A DNA stretch of 64,000 nucleotides. Origin: Emiliania huxleyi CCMP1516. Taxonomy: Eukaryota > Haptophyta > Isochrysidales > Noelaerhabdaceae. The notes under the pieces were generated by a model. The model was not told the origin of the DNA. It ran no database searches and saw only the letters and a list, made by a program, of their open reading frames with translations. Shown one piece after another: positions 48,048 to 58,310 of the stretch. A program made the translations under genes and the position numbers. Numbering within the stretch: position 1 is the stretch's first letter; each line of letters opens with the position of its first letter. The stretch is from positions 181,012-245,011 of the forward strand of contig NW_005201286.1 of NCBI RefSeq assembly GCF_000372725.1, given 5' to 3'.

Positions 48048-48458
48048 ATGGACACCGCAACGGGAGGGCACTCGCAGCAGGCGGGGCCGAATCCTGCAGC
48101 CTTAGTCGTGGCCCGATCCGGCGGCATGCCACGGGTAGGCGCGTTGAGGCTTGCCGCCTCCTCTGCGCCAACGCGGCCTGTGCCGCAGCTTGCGTTTGCT
48201 GCCAGACAAGAGGAGGAGCAGAGCCGTTTGGCGATAGGGCCAGGCAATCGCATTCGCCCCGTGGGCGTTGCGGACTCGAGCAACACCCAGGTCGAGGTTG
48301 CTGCGCCTCTTGGCGCAGTGACGCAGCATCGCACGCTTGTTGCGGGCGATGGAGCATCGACGGCAGCTGGAATCCTGGCTCTTCCGGATGCGGGTCCGGC
48401 GGCATTTGCGGCGGGGTGCGGGCGCACCACCTCGAAACGATCGTCCGCAACAAAATAA
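48048..48458 (+). CDS. Repeat-borne small ORF, most complete copy
   Basis: 136 residues: MDTATGGHSQQAGPNPAAL, GGMPRVGALRLAASSAPTR, RQEEEQSRLAIGPGNRIRPV, ending GCGRTTSKRSSATK. Low complexity, no domain. Paralogous starts at 49703, 50128 and 50595 keep the frame in several places and run into the next repeat. Retention of frame suggests it was coding in the source element; expression is uncertain. Confidence 0.35.
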   Translation: MDTATGGHSQQAGPNPAALVVARSGGMPRVGALRLAASSAPTRPVPQLAFAARQEEEQSRLAIGPGNRIRPVGVADSSNTQVEVAAPLGAVTQHRTLVAGDGASTAAGILALPDAGPAAFAAGCGRTTSKRSSATK

Positions 48459-48500
48459 AATGGAGCTGCACACGCCATCCTCGTCGATCTCCTTGCTGGC

Positions 48501-49502
48501 TTTTCGCCTCATAATCGCGAGCGGATGGTCGCGGGTCGGTTGCGAGGGGCTCAGCCTGGCTAGCCAGGTCCGCCTGGGCGCCTCCAGTCTTGCTTTTGCG
48601 GTGACCATTCTTCTTTTGGTTGGCAGAGGTGTTTGCGTGCGGTCTGTCAGTTGCTGCTGATAGCCGGTTTTCGCCTCATAATCGTGAGCGGGTGGTCGAG
48701 GGTCGGTTGCGAGGGGCTCAGCCTGGCTAGCCAGGTCCGCCTGGGCGCCTCCAGTCTTGCTTTTGCGGTGACCATTCTTCTTTTGGTTGGCAGAGGTGTT
48801 TGCGTGCGGTCTGTCAGTTGCTGCTGATAGCCGGTTTTCGCCTCATAATCGTGAGCGGGTGGTCGAGGGTCGGTTGCGAGGGGCTAAGCCTGGCTAGCCA
48901 GGTCCGCCTGGGCGCCTCCAGTCTTGCTTTTGCGGTGACCATTCTTCTTTTGGTTGGGAGAGGTGTTTGCGTGCGGTCTGTCAGTTGCTGCTGATAGCCG
49001 GTTTTCGCCTCATAATCGTGAGCGGGTGGTCGAGGGTCGGTTGCGAGGGGCTCAGCCTGGCTAGCCAGGTCCGCCTGGGCGCCTCCAGTCTTGCTTTTGC
49101 GGTGACCATTCTTCTTTTGGTTGGCAGAGGTGTTTGCGTGCGGTCTGTCAGTTGCTGCTGATAGCCGGTTTTCGCCTCATAATCGTGAGCGGGTGGTCGA
49201 GGGTCGGTTGCGAGGGGCTAAGCCTGGCTAGCCAGGTCCGCCTGGGCGCCTCCAGTCTTGCTTTTGCGGTGACCATTCTTCTTTTGGTTGGGAGAGGTGT
49301 TTGCGTGCGGTCTGTCAGTTGCTGCTGATAGCCGGTTTTCGCCTCATAATCGTGAGCGGGTGGTCGAGGGTCGGTTGCGAGGGGCTAAGCCTGGCTAGCC
49401 AGGTCCGCCTGGGCGCCTCCAGTCTTGCTTTTGCGGTGACCATTCTTCTTTTGGTTGGCAGAGGTGTTTTCGTGCGGTCTGTCAGTTGCTGCTGATAGCC
49501 GG
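48501..49502. repeat. 167-bp satellite, six units plus a short partial
   Basis: Units start at 48501, 48668, 48835, 49002, 49169 and 49336, with TTTTCGCCTCATAATCG at each start; a few bases of a seventh follow. Differences between units are single bases. The CTCAGCC/CTAAGCC and TTGGCAG/TTGGGAG variants alternate so that units 2-3 and 4-5 form identical pairs, i.e. a 334-bp higher-order period. Each unit holds the same 64-codon frame, but the period is not a multiple of three, so this is a consequence of repetition. Confidence 0.95.
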
Positions 49503-50727
49503 TTTTCGACTCATAGACGTGCAGACAGGGTTGCCAGGTGAGAGCGAATGGCGCGGCTGCCCCTGCAAAATGATGTTTATGGAGGTTTAAAGTTTGCGGG
49601 GGGGGACAGCTTTGGGTGGTCGACTTCAATTTTCGGGGGTTTACGACGGTTTTGGGATCCTGCCGACGCGCTACAGTGTTAGCCCCACTGCACATAAATA
49701 AGATGGACACCTCAACGGGAGGGCCCTCGCAGCAGCCGGGGCCGACGCCTGCAGCCTTAGTCTTGGCCCGATCCGGCGGTATGCCACGGGTAGGCGCGTT
49801 GAGGCTTGCCGCCTCCTCGGCGCCAACGCGGCCTGTGCCGCAGCGTGCGATTGCTGCCAGACAAGAGGAGGAGCAGAGCCGCTTGGCGATAGGGCCAGGC
49901 AATCGCATTCGCCCCGTGGGCGTTGCGGACTCGAGCAACACCCGGGTCGAGGTTGCTGCGCCTCGTGGCGCAGTGATGCAGCAGCCCTGGCAAAATGATG
50001 TTTATGGAGGTTTAAAGTTTGCGGGGGGGGACAGCTTTGGGCGGTCGACTTCAATTTTGGGGGGTTTAGACGGTTTTGGGGATCCTGCCGACGCGCTACA
50101 GTGTTAGCCCCACTGCACATAAATAAGATGGACACCTCAACGGGAGGGCCCTCGCAGCAGCCGGGGCCGACGCCTGCAGCCTTAGTCTTGGCCCGATCCG
50201 GCGGTATGCCACGGGTAGGCGCGTTGAGGCTTGCCGCCTCCTCGGCGCCAACGCGGATTGTGCCGCAGCGCGCGATTGCTGCCAGACAAGAGGAGGAGCA
50301 GAGCCGCTTGGCGATAGGGCCAGGCAATCGCATTCGTCCCGTGGGCGTTGCGGACTCGAGCAACACTCGGGTCGAGGTTGCTGCGCCTCGTGGCGCAGTG
50401 CTGCAGCATCGCACGCTCGTTGCGGGGGATGGAGCATCGGCGGCAGCCGGAATCCTGGCTCTTCCGGATGCAGGTCCGGCGGCATTGCCCCTGCAGACTG
50501 ATCTTTATGGTGGTTTAAAGTTTGGGGGGGGGGGGGGGGACAGCTTTGGACGGTCGAATTCAATTTGGGGGGGTTTGGGGATCCTGCACACAAGATGGAC
50601 ACCTCAACGGGAGGGCCCTCGCAGCAGCCGGGGCCGACGCCTGCAGCCTGCCTTAGTCTTGGCCCGATCCGGCGGGATGCCACGGGTAGGCGCGTTGAGG
50701 CTTGCCGCCTAGGAGGGGTGCGAAGCT

Positions 50728-51072
50728 GTGGCGTGGGGATACACGTTCGCTCCAGCGCCAGCCGTGCCACTGCCGCCAGAGGCCGCTGCTCGGCTGCAGG
50801 ACGCGTCGCTAGCTACCGCAGCAAACGCTGCACAGAGAGCGACCTCGACTGTCGCGTGCCTCGAGGAGCTCGATCGGCAGTCCGCTGGGCCCGTGCCACA
50901 CAGCTGCTCCTTCGTCGATGCCAGCAGCGGCGATGCTGATGCGGTTTGCTGCCACAATGTCGGTGGCTGCTGCACAGTTGCTCGACCAGGCGCCTTGCTC
51001 TGCGAGAGTCACGCTGAGGAGGCCTTTGCTGATATGGACCGAATGGACGACGACGTGGCGCGATGCGGCTAG
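50728..51072 (+). CDS. Cys-rich hypothetical ORF, possibly element-derived
   Basis: 114 residues following directly on the last repeat copy. Contains AVCCHNVGGCCTVARPGALL then CESH, a compact Cys/His cluster that might bind zinc. It begins with GTG rather than ATG and may be the 3' part of the repeated ORF, interrupted by a stop at about 50710. No family recognised. Confidence 0.25.
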   Translation: MAWGYTFAPAPAVPLPPEAAARLQDASLATAANAAQRATSTVACLEELDRQSAGPVPHSCSFVDASSGDADAVCCHNVGGCCTVARPGALLCESHAEEAFADMDRMDDDVARCG

Positions 51073-51400
51073 GAGACGTGGCGTCACTGTCATCGGTGCG
51101 GCGCTGGCAGGGGGGCGTGGTCCGAGCTTCATTGGCGGAGACTTATCGAGCGACGCCCCTGCAAAATGATGGCCCTCTGACGCCGTGTAGCAACAACAAA
51201 CAACGCGGAGACCACACGCTGATCGCGGCCACCTTCATGGCGTGTCAAGAGGTCACAGGTCAATGCTCGCGCGGGCGCTTTGCGTTACCGTGAGAGCTGT
51301 TGGCAACGGTCAGATCGACGGACGCTCAAGATTTAGAATTTTGCCCTTCGTGAAAAAGAAAATTAGTCGCGGACTTTTCCAGCTTCTTCGAGGCGTGCCG

Positions 51401-52418
51401 ATGTATCGCGTCGGCCTCTGCCTGGCGCTGCTGCCCGCCACAGCGAGCCTGTCCGTCGCCGTGTCCCAGCAAGGCTGTGCCAGCCGTCCTCGGCTGCGGA
51501 GCCACGCGATCACCGCCAGCCTCGCAGACGAACCCGGTGCTTTGCCTCGCGCTCGGCTGGCCCTGCTCGGCACCAGTGCTTTGTGGAGCACCTATCCAAC
51601 CTTTGCGAAGCTCATCTTCGCCGCCGACGGCGTCGCCCTCACGCCCACCGCAATCACCGCCGTCCGCTTCGCCATCATGGCGATAGCAGGCCAGTTCATC
51701 CTCGCCCAGCAGCCGGCGAGTAGCAGCTTAGGAGCAGCGGACAGCAACAGTGGCGGCGGTGCGAACGGGGGTGCGAACGGCAGTGGCGGCGGTGAGGGCG
51801 TCGGCTTTTGGATAGCCGCCACGGAGCTCGGCATGTGGGGCTGCGCGGGCACGCAGCTCAACTCGATGGCTCTGCTGCAGCTGTCGGCCGTGCGCGGAAC
51901 GCTGCTCCTCGCCAGCGTCAACATCCTCACGCCGCTCCTCCAGGCGTGCATCGGCTCGAGCGACGAGCAGCGCCGGGTCGCCCCGCGCACCTGGGCCGCC
52001 TGCGCACTCGCCCTCGCCAGCACCGCGTTCGCAGTACAGAGCGGCGGCGCGGCGGGCGGCGCGGCGGCCTTCTCCTCGGCCGACGCGTCGATGCTCACGG
52101 CCGCCCTGTGCTACGCGCTCCAAAAGGTGCGGCTCAGCACCTTTGCCCAGACCTATCCGGCGGCCAGGCTCGCTGCGGGCCGCCTCCGGACGCAGGCCGC
52201 CGCCGCCTGCTCCTCGGAGCCTGGGGCGAACGCGACTTACTGTTGAGCAGTTCGGAGCCCAATAGGCCGCCATCGTGCTGCTCGGCCTGGGCGGCGCGGC
52301 GCTTGTGGGCGGCTTGCCAGAGGCGGCGGTGTCGGCCTCCCTCTCCTCCGTCGCGAGGTGGGCGGCGCAGCTGTCGCCGACGCAGGCCCTCCCGCCCCTC
52401 CCGGCCCTGGCAAAATGA
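51401..52418 (+). CDS. DMT/EamA-type transporter, 3' end truncated by repeat
   Basis: Drug/metabolite transporter family. MYRVGLCLALLPATASLSVAV looks like a signal peptide, perhaps the first part of a plastid-targeting leader. It is followed by EamA sequence: LLGTSALWSTYPTFAKLIF, TAVRFAIMAIAGQFIL, then GMWGCAGTQLNSMALLQL, AVRGTLLLASVNILTPLLQ and WAACALALASTAFAVQSG. A GC-AG intron (52196-52265) joins GRLRTQ to AAIVLLGLGGAALVGGLPEA; read without it the frame stops at 52246. The frame ends at 52418 inside a copy of the G-rich leader repeat, so about 100 residues (the last membrane helices) are missing. Either the gene is broken or its last exon lies beyond the repeats. Confidence 0.65.
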
Positions 52419-52490
52419 TGTTTATGGAGGGTTAAAGTTTGCGGGGGGGACAGCTTTGGGCGGTCGACTTCAATTTTGGGGGGTTTACGG

Positions 52491-53980
52491 CCCTGTTCAC
52501 GCGCGCGCGAGACGTGCAGACAGGGTTGCCAGGTGAGAGCGAATGGCGCGGTTCACGCCTCGCACAACAGAGAGAGAGATGCGCTCTGCATGGTGGGACA
52601 TAAAAGAAAGCGAGTACTTGGGCGAGCCCTGTTCACGCGCGCGCGAGACGTGCAGACAGGGTTGCCAGGTGAGAGCGAATGGCGCGGTTCACGCCTCGCA
52701 CAACAGAGAGAGAGATGCGCTCTGAGGGCCCAACTTGAGAATCGTGCTGTGAGTTGGGTTGTTTCGTGTTGGGTTGGGTTGTGGTGGGGTTGGGTTGTTC
52801 CGCGTGAGGTTGGGTCGTCGGCGCGAAGGGTGAGGTCTCGACCGCCGCCGCTCACGCCAGCGGACGGCCACTGCCGGTGTTTTTGGCTTCGCCACCGTCC
52901 AAGGCGTGCGCCATGCGCTCGCCGGCATCGAGCGAGCAACGTGATCGACCGAGCGGCTTGCTGTGTGGCCGCCTTCTTGTGGCTCTCGTCGAGCGAGAGC
53001 GTTTTGCGTCCCGGCGGGTGGGAGAATGTGTGTCGTCTGAAGTGTCACTGTGTGCGTCACATCGATGTGGATAACAAGCACGGTCGATCCGTCACATCGA
53101 TGTGGATAACAAGCACGGTCGATCCGTCAAAGCGATACACTCGTTCCTATCACGCTGGAAGGCTTGCACGGAGCTCTGTGCCGGCACACAGAAGAGCCGT
53201 GCGGCAAGAAGAGCTCGATGGGGAGCGAGAACCGTCAGATTTTCAGGTGTAGCCTGAAGTCCGTCGCGACGCACTCAATCCCTCCCGAGCGAAAGCCTGT
53301 GGCTCTCTCGAACTCGTCGATATATTGCGAATAAACTGCTCTTCCCGCATAGCTTGCAGAGTCAGAGGCGCAGAAAGGCTACGAGTGTTCCACGAGTCTT
53401 GCGAGCTGCGCGGTCAAACCTTGGGGGAACTGAACGCATCAAGGCGGACTTCCGAAACCTGGGTGAGCACCTCTGGCAGTTCTCGCTCCCCATCGAGCTC
53501 TTCTTGCCGCACGGCTCTTCTGTGTGCCGGCACAGAGCTCCGTGCAAGCCTTCCAGCGTGATAGGAACGAGTGTATCGCTTTGACGGATCGACCGTGCTT
53601 GTTATCCACATCGATGTGACGCACACAGTGACACATCAACGACACACATTCTCCCACCCGCCGGGACGCAAAACGCTCTCGACGAGAGCCACAAGAAGGC
53701 GGCCACACAGCAAGCCGCTCGGTCGATCACGTTGCTCGCTCGATGCCGGCGAGCGCATGGCGCACGCCTTGGACGGTGGCGAAGCCAAAAACACCGGCAG
53801 TGGCCGTCCGCTGGCGTGAGCGGCGGCGGTCGAGACCTCACCCTTCGCGCCGACGACCCAACCTCACGCGGAACAACCCAACCCAACCCAACAACCCAAC
53901 CCAACCCAAAAAGCACGATTCTCAAGTTGGGCCCTCGCTCTGCATGGTGGGACATAAAAGAGAGCGAGTACTTGGGCGAG
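52491..53980. repeat. Two tandem 136-bp units, the second split by a transposon
   Basis: Unit 1 is 52491-52626 (CCCTGTTCACGCGCGCGCGA to GCGAGTACTTGGGCGAG). Unit 2 starts at 52627, is interrupted at 52724-53936 by the long-TIR element, and ends at about 53980. Unit 1 therefore shows the uninterrupted insertion site. Part of the unit (GACGTGCAGACAGGGTTGCC) also occurs at 49513. Confidence 0.85.
52719..53941. mobile_element. Long-TIR transposon, copy 2, with 5-bp target duplication GCTCT
   Basis: Element 52724-53936 (1213 bp), flanked by GCTCT (52719-52723 and 53937-53941). Starts GAGGGCCCAACTTGAGAATC on both strands; TIRs of about 470-510 bp. Same family as 40968-42109, sharing GCCGCCGCTCACGCCAGCGG, CATCGAGCGAGCAACGTG and GTCGATCCGTCAAAGCGATA. 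The left TIR has a tandem duplication of TCACATCGATGTGGATAACA at 53058-53127. GGTTGGGTTG runs replace the GGTTAGGGAC runs of copy 1. No transposase. Confidence 0.85.
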
Positions 53981-54420
53981 TAGGCCGTGCGGTCGACGCT
54001 GCCGCGCGCGACTTTGCGCGCGAGGCGGCGCAGCTTGAGAACGGCGGTGGGCGAGAAGCCGCCGCCGAACGTCTCGTGGAGCAGCAGGTTGAAGTTGTTG
54101 CGCTTGACAAAGATCGCGTCGTGGTAGAAACCGCGATGCGCCTTGACGTAGCCGTGGCCGTTCTTGTGGTCGAAGGGTTGGCCGGGCTGCCCGCGCGCCT
54201 TGCAGCCCATGTTTAGGCGGCGGGCCTTCTCTTCGGTGTTGCCGAAGGCGTAGGAGTGGCCAACGGAGGCGGGCGTGCCGCCGCTCGAGGCGTTGCCAAC
54301 GCCCGCCGAGGAGGTCTTGAGGAGGGGCGTCCAGAGCTTGACTTCATTCACCTCATTAGAGGGGATTGTAGAGGGGATGGATGACGTACGACAGCGAGCA
54401 AATTCTTTTCCTGCCGACCC
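53980..54420 (-). pseudogene. Gene fragment bounded by repeats, family unknown
   Basis: A protein-like minus-strand frame with GGTPASVGHSYAFGNTEEKA, then GHGYVKAHRGFYHDAIFVKR, then LLLHETFGGGFSPTAVLKLR and RKVARGSVDRTAY. One end runs straight into the tandem/transposon block at 53980, the other into the inverted-repeat element at 54421, so both ends are cut. I do not recognise the family. Confidence 0.45.
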
Positions 54421-55328
54421 CAGGGTTCCGGCTCCTACCCAGATAGGGGGTCTGTTCCCCACGGTTAGACCCTATGCAATAGGTAGGTAGGTCCGGTTTT
54501 GACCGCCCCAGAGGGCCCCGCAATAGGTAGGTAGGTGGTGGTGTGTGTGTGTCAGGCAGGTGTGTGTGGGGGGGCGGGGGGGGGGGGGGGGGACCGCTTC
54601 GCTCGCACGGGTTAGGCTGAACAAGCTTTTCCTCTCGCACCCCGTCTCTTTTCCTTTCCTTTTTTCTCTACAGCACCCTCTTTTTCCCTCTCTGTTTTCC
54701 CGGGGAAACCATCAAATTTTCCGGGCTCTGAGCCGAGTCTGAGGCTGGTTTGGGCCCAAAATCAGCCAAATCGGCAAAATACCGGGGATTTTGCGGGTAT
54801 ACCTGGAAAACCCCGGGTAATACCTGGAAAATACCCTGCGACCGCCTGGGTATCGTGCCGATTTCCTCAATTTTGCCTCAGATTTTGCCCCAGACCAGCT
54901 CTCAGACTCAGGGAAACTCGCGAGTTTCCAGAATGGAGCACCAAACACCCTCTGTTTTCCCTGGAAATTTCCGGAAACGCAAAGTGCTGGGGACCCTCTG
55001 AGCTCTGTTTTCCTTTTTGTTTGCCGGAAAAGCTTGTGCAGGCCAACGCACGGGAGACGGCGCGTTTAGCCGCGAACAGGGCCGTCCGACGCCTCGCCAC
55101 GGGCTCGCGAGCGGCGCGCACCGCGGTACCTGCAGGGTACAAGCCGGCTGGGAGCCTATTCACAGACAGAGGGCTAACGGGTATTTTTTCGCTTCGCTGC
55201 GCGGCCTGGGAATAGGTAGGTAGGTGGGGCACGGAGCCTGGCGATTGGCGCCCGCAATAGGTAGGTAGGTAGGGCGTTTTGGTGCGAGTCGGTGCAGACC
55301 CCCTATCTGCGTAGGAGCCCGAACCCTG
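54421..55328. mobile_element. Inverted-repeat element hosting the second MITE
   Basis: 34-bp terminal inverted repeats matching at 32 positions: CAGGGTTCCGGCTCCTACCC at 54421, and its complement ending at 55328. Four ATAGGTAGGTAGGT boxes lie inside, two on each side of the nested MITE (about 54480, 54523, 55212, 55255). No coding capacity and no convincing target duplication. Confidence 0.55.
54604..55054. mobile_element. hAT-like MITE, copy 2, with 8-bp target site duplication
   Basis: Element 54612-55046 (435 bp). TIRs of 21 bp, imperfect (TTAGGCTGAACAAGC against TTGGCCTGCACAAGC, then TTTTCC). Target duplication CGCACGGG (54604-54611, 55047-55054). The interior is closely similar to copy 1 at 5429-5876, including ACCTGGAAAATACC and CAAAGTGCTGGGGACCCTCT. 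Nested within the element at 54421-55328. Confidence 0.85.
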
Positions 55329-55382
55329 TGGTGTGACGTGTGAGGCGCTGCCTGACACCACCGCACACCCCGTGCCAAGACG

Positions 55383-55883
55383 ATGGCGACCCAGCCGTCC
55401 GAGGCGGCCGGCGGCACGTCGGCGTCCAAGCCGGCGGCGAGCAAGCCGACGGCCGGGCGGCAGCGCGGCGCTCAGGAGATGCTGACGGCGGCGGCCGTCG
55501 CCGTCGCCGCCTTCCTCATGCCGTCGGAGGACGCGAGCGCCATCTTCCGGGTGGTGTCTGCGATCCTGGCGCTGGCGGCGCTCTTCGCCGCGTCGGTGTG
55601 CCTCGAGCTCTACCAGGAGTCCAAGGCCAAGCAGGAGGCCAAGGCTGGCAAGAACATGTTTGAGGTGCAGACGATGCGGCTCGAGCTGCCGCCCAAGCCG
55701 CCGGGCGGAGTGTTTGGCGCGGCGCGCGGGATGCCCGAGCTGCTCAAGGGGTACCCGGTGACGACGGCGACCGAGGTCAAGCTGCTCGACCACGGCTTCC
55801 TCCTCACCTCCGCCACGCCGGACGGCACCCGCCGGCTGCGCGTGCGGCTGCTCGGAGGCGACGCCGTCGGCGGCCGAGAGTAG
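55383..55883 (+). CDS. Small membrane protein, family unknown
   Basis: 166 residues. An Ala/Lys-rich N-terminus is followed by two close hydrophobic segments (MLTAAAVAVAAFLMP and VVSAILALAALFAASVCLEL), then a charged helix (YQESKAKQEAKAGKN) and a soluble C-terminus (GMPELLKGYPVTTATEVKLL). A small tail-out membrane protein, perhaps of plastid or ER. No recognised domain. The ATG at 55383 is well placed and the frame has no paralogue here. Confidence 0.5.
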   Translation: MATQPSEAAGGTSASKPAASKPTAGRQRGAQEMLTAAAVAVAAFLMPSEDASAIFRVVSAILALAALFAASVCLELYQESKAKQEAKAGKNMFEVQTMRLELPPKPPGGVFGAARGMPELLKGYPVTTATEVKLLDHGFLLTSATPDGTRRLRVRLLGGDAVGGRE

Positions 55884-56049
55884 ATGGAGCACGCGCGTCC
55901 GCCTCTCTCGGCCTGGCTAGGCGGGCCACGCTTTTGGGACACGCAGCGCTCCGGGCCGCGCGCCCCCCCTCTCCGCACCGCACTCTCCGACGCCCCTCGA
56001 TCCGGCGCAGAGGGCTCTAGCCGCGCCGCCCCCTCTGCCCCGGTGCGCA

Positions 56050-58270
56050 GGTTGGGAGACGGGAGGAGAAGCGTGGGAGGAGCAGCGGAGGCGGTGGATC
56101 GAGGCGGTGCGCGCGGCGCCGCGGGTGGCCGAGGTGGCCCGCATCGGCTGGCGCGACGTTCCCTCCTTCGGCGCCGCCGCCTCGCCGCGCGCTGTCGGCG
56201 GCGGCGAGGGCGGCTGCGGCGGCGGCGAGGGCGAGCAGCTGCAGACACTTCGTAGACACTTCGTAGACACTTCGAGGACACTTCCTAGGCGAGGGCGAGC
56301 AGCGGCTGCAGACGGGGGCGGTGGTGCGGGTGGGAGGGGTGGTGTCGAAGCCGGAGCTGAACGGCAAGTTCGGGACGGTGCTGCGCGCGGCCAACGAGGC
56401 GGGTAGGCTCGGCGTGCGCTTGGAGGGCGGAAAGGAGAGCAAATCTCAACCTTTTGCCCAGCAGCCGGAGACCTCGAGCTGGTTCCTAACCAGCGGGAGG
56501 AGTGATCCGTCAGGAGCCAATCTCCCTCCACGCGAGGAACGTGTCTCCGCTCCCGCCGCTCGACACCCTCGGCGCGGAGGCGGTGGCGGCGGCGGCGTCT
56601 CTCGCCCCTCCCCTCCGGACCTTTGCTCTGCCTCTGGCCTGCAGGTGTCTCGGTGGCGGCGCTGCGCTCCTTCTCGTCGGCGCACGCGCACCTCGTCAGC
56701 GGGCTGACGGTGGCGGAGGCGAGATGCAGCCGAGAGATAGCCGAGATGCAGCCGAGAGATAGCCGAGATGTTGCCGAGAGATAGCCGAGATGTTGCCGAG
56801 AGATAGCCGAGATGCAGCCGAGAGATAGCCGAGATGTTGCCGAGAGATAGCCGAGATGCAGCCGAGAGGCAGCCGAGAGAGAGCCGAGGCGGAGCCGAGG
56901 CGGAGCCGAGGCGGAGCCGAGACCAGGCGAGGCACGCCATCGTCGAGCCGCTCACCTGCGAGTGCGGCCTCTCGCTCGCCCGCGCGCTGCACAGGCGCCA
57001 CGGCCACTGCCTCCCCCGCCCAAGACGCGACCCCAGCCGACAGGCAAGCCCGGCGCGTGTGCAGGCTCGGGGCGGAGGACGAGGCGGGGCGGCCCCTCGC
57101 GGCGCCGGCGACTCTCTTCCTCATCGCCGCCGACGCGGAGCCTCTCGACGCCGTCCTCGCGGCGGCGGAGCGACACGCCGCCTCCACCGACAGCCCCGGC
57201 GACGCGGCCCCGTGGCTGGTGGTCGGGTCCCGCCTCCTCTTCTCCAGCGGCCGGCCCTTTCGTTGCGCTAGGCGACGCGTACCTGTGGCTGTCTCCGTTT
57301 TGCACAAACTTCCACGCGCCGCCCGCCGAGGCGTGGCCTCTCTCGTGGTGGCAAGGCCCGTTCCGGGAGGGCGTCAAGAGCATCGGGAAGGCGCGGCGCG
57401 CTCTGACCGAGAGCAGCGGGGGGAGGGGCGTCGGGATGAGCGCGGCGTGGGAGCGAGGAATAGGCGGCGGTGCTCTTCCAGCCGTGGGAGGAGCCGCGCG
57501 CACTCACGCACGGATGGTGCGTCTGGCAGCTGCACACCGCCCTCGCCGCCGAGGTGCGAGATATGGGGAGATATGGAGAGAGATGTGTCCACCGCCCTCG
57601 CCGCCGAGGTGGGTCCTCCCTCCTGTCCGCCCGCTCGACCAGCGCACGCTGGCGACACGTCCGAGACACGTCCGAGACACGTCCGAGACACGTCCGAGAC
57701 ACGTCCGAGACACGTCCGAGACACGTCCGAGACACGTCGCTGCTCAGGTGCCGCTCTCAGTGGTCTGCTCCGAGGCGGAGGCGGCGCGGCTGCGCGAGGC
57801 GCCGAGACTCGCCGAGATTCGCCGAGATTCGCCGAGATTCAGCCAGAGAGAGGGAGAGGAGAGAGAGAGAAAAAAGTCGCGGCTGCCCGCGGCGTGGCGG
57901 ACGAATGCGCGTCCCTGACGCGTCCCTGACACGTCCCCACTCCTCCCAGGCGCTGCTCGGGCGGATGGACGAAGTTGTGTCGGCGTGGGACCGAAAGGCG
58001 GAGGGCGGCTGGCGCAAGGCGGAGGCACTTCCTAGACATTTCCTAGACACTTCCTAGACACTTCCTAGGCGGAGGGCGGCTGGCGCAAGGCCGAGGCGGG
58101 CTGCAGCGCAGAGGACCTCAGGGCCAAGGTCGAGCGCGGCATCGACCGCGGCTGGGAGGGCGGCGGCGACGAGTTTGGCTCGCGCCTCATCCAGGCCATC
58201 CACAAGTGGCTGCTGGGAGAGGCGCGGGGAGCAGCCACCCGCCAGCAGCCACCCGTCACCAGACACCCGT

Positions 58271-58310
<40 letters not shown>

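Larger units (their letters stand above)
47925..50710 (+). repeat. Array of a G-rich leader plus small-ORF repeat
   Basis: Four head-to-tail partial copies starting near 47925, 49575, 50000 and 50507. Each begins with TTTAAAGTTTGCGGGGGG, then GACAGCTTTGGGCGGTCGAC and CGACGCGCTACAG, and then opens an ORF starting MDT. A fifth, leader-only copy lies at about 52415-52490. A 167-bp satellite sits between copies 1 and 2. Confidence 0.8.

Noticed and set aside
48633-49495. Five identical 64-codon ORFs spaced 167 bp apart, resembling tandem secreted peptides
   Set aside because: They are the same frame in each satellite unit; the period is not a multiple of three and there is no leader, promoter or variation suggesting coding selection.
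52196-52265. Apparent frameshift/stop in the DMT transporter at 52246
   Set aside because: A 70-bp GC-AG intron removes it; only the far 3' truncation remains as damage.
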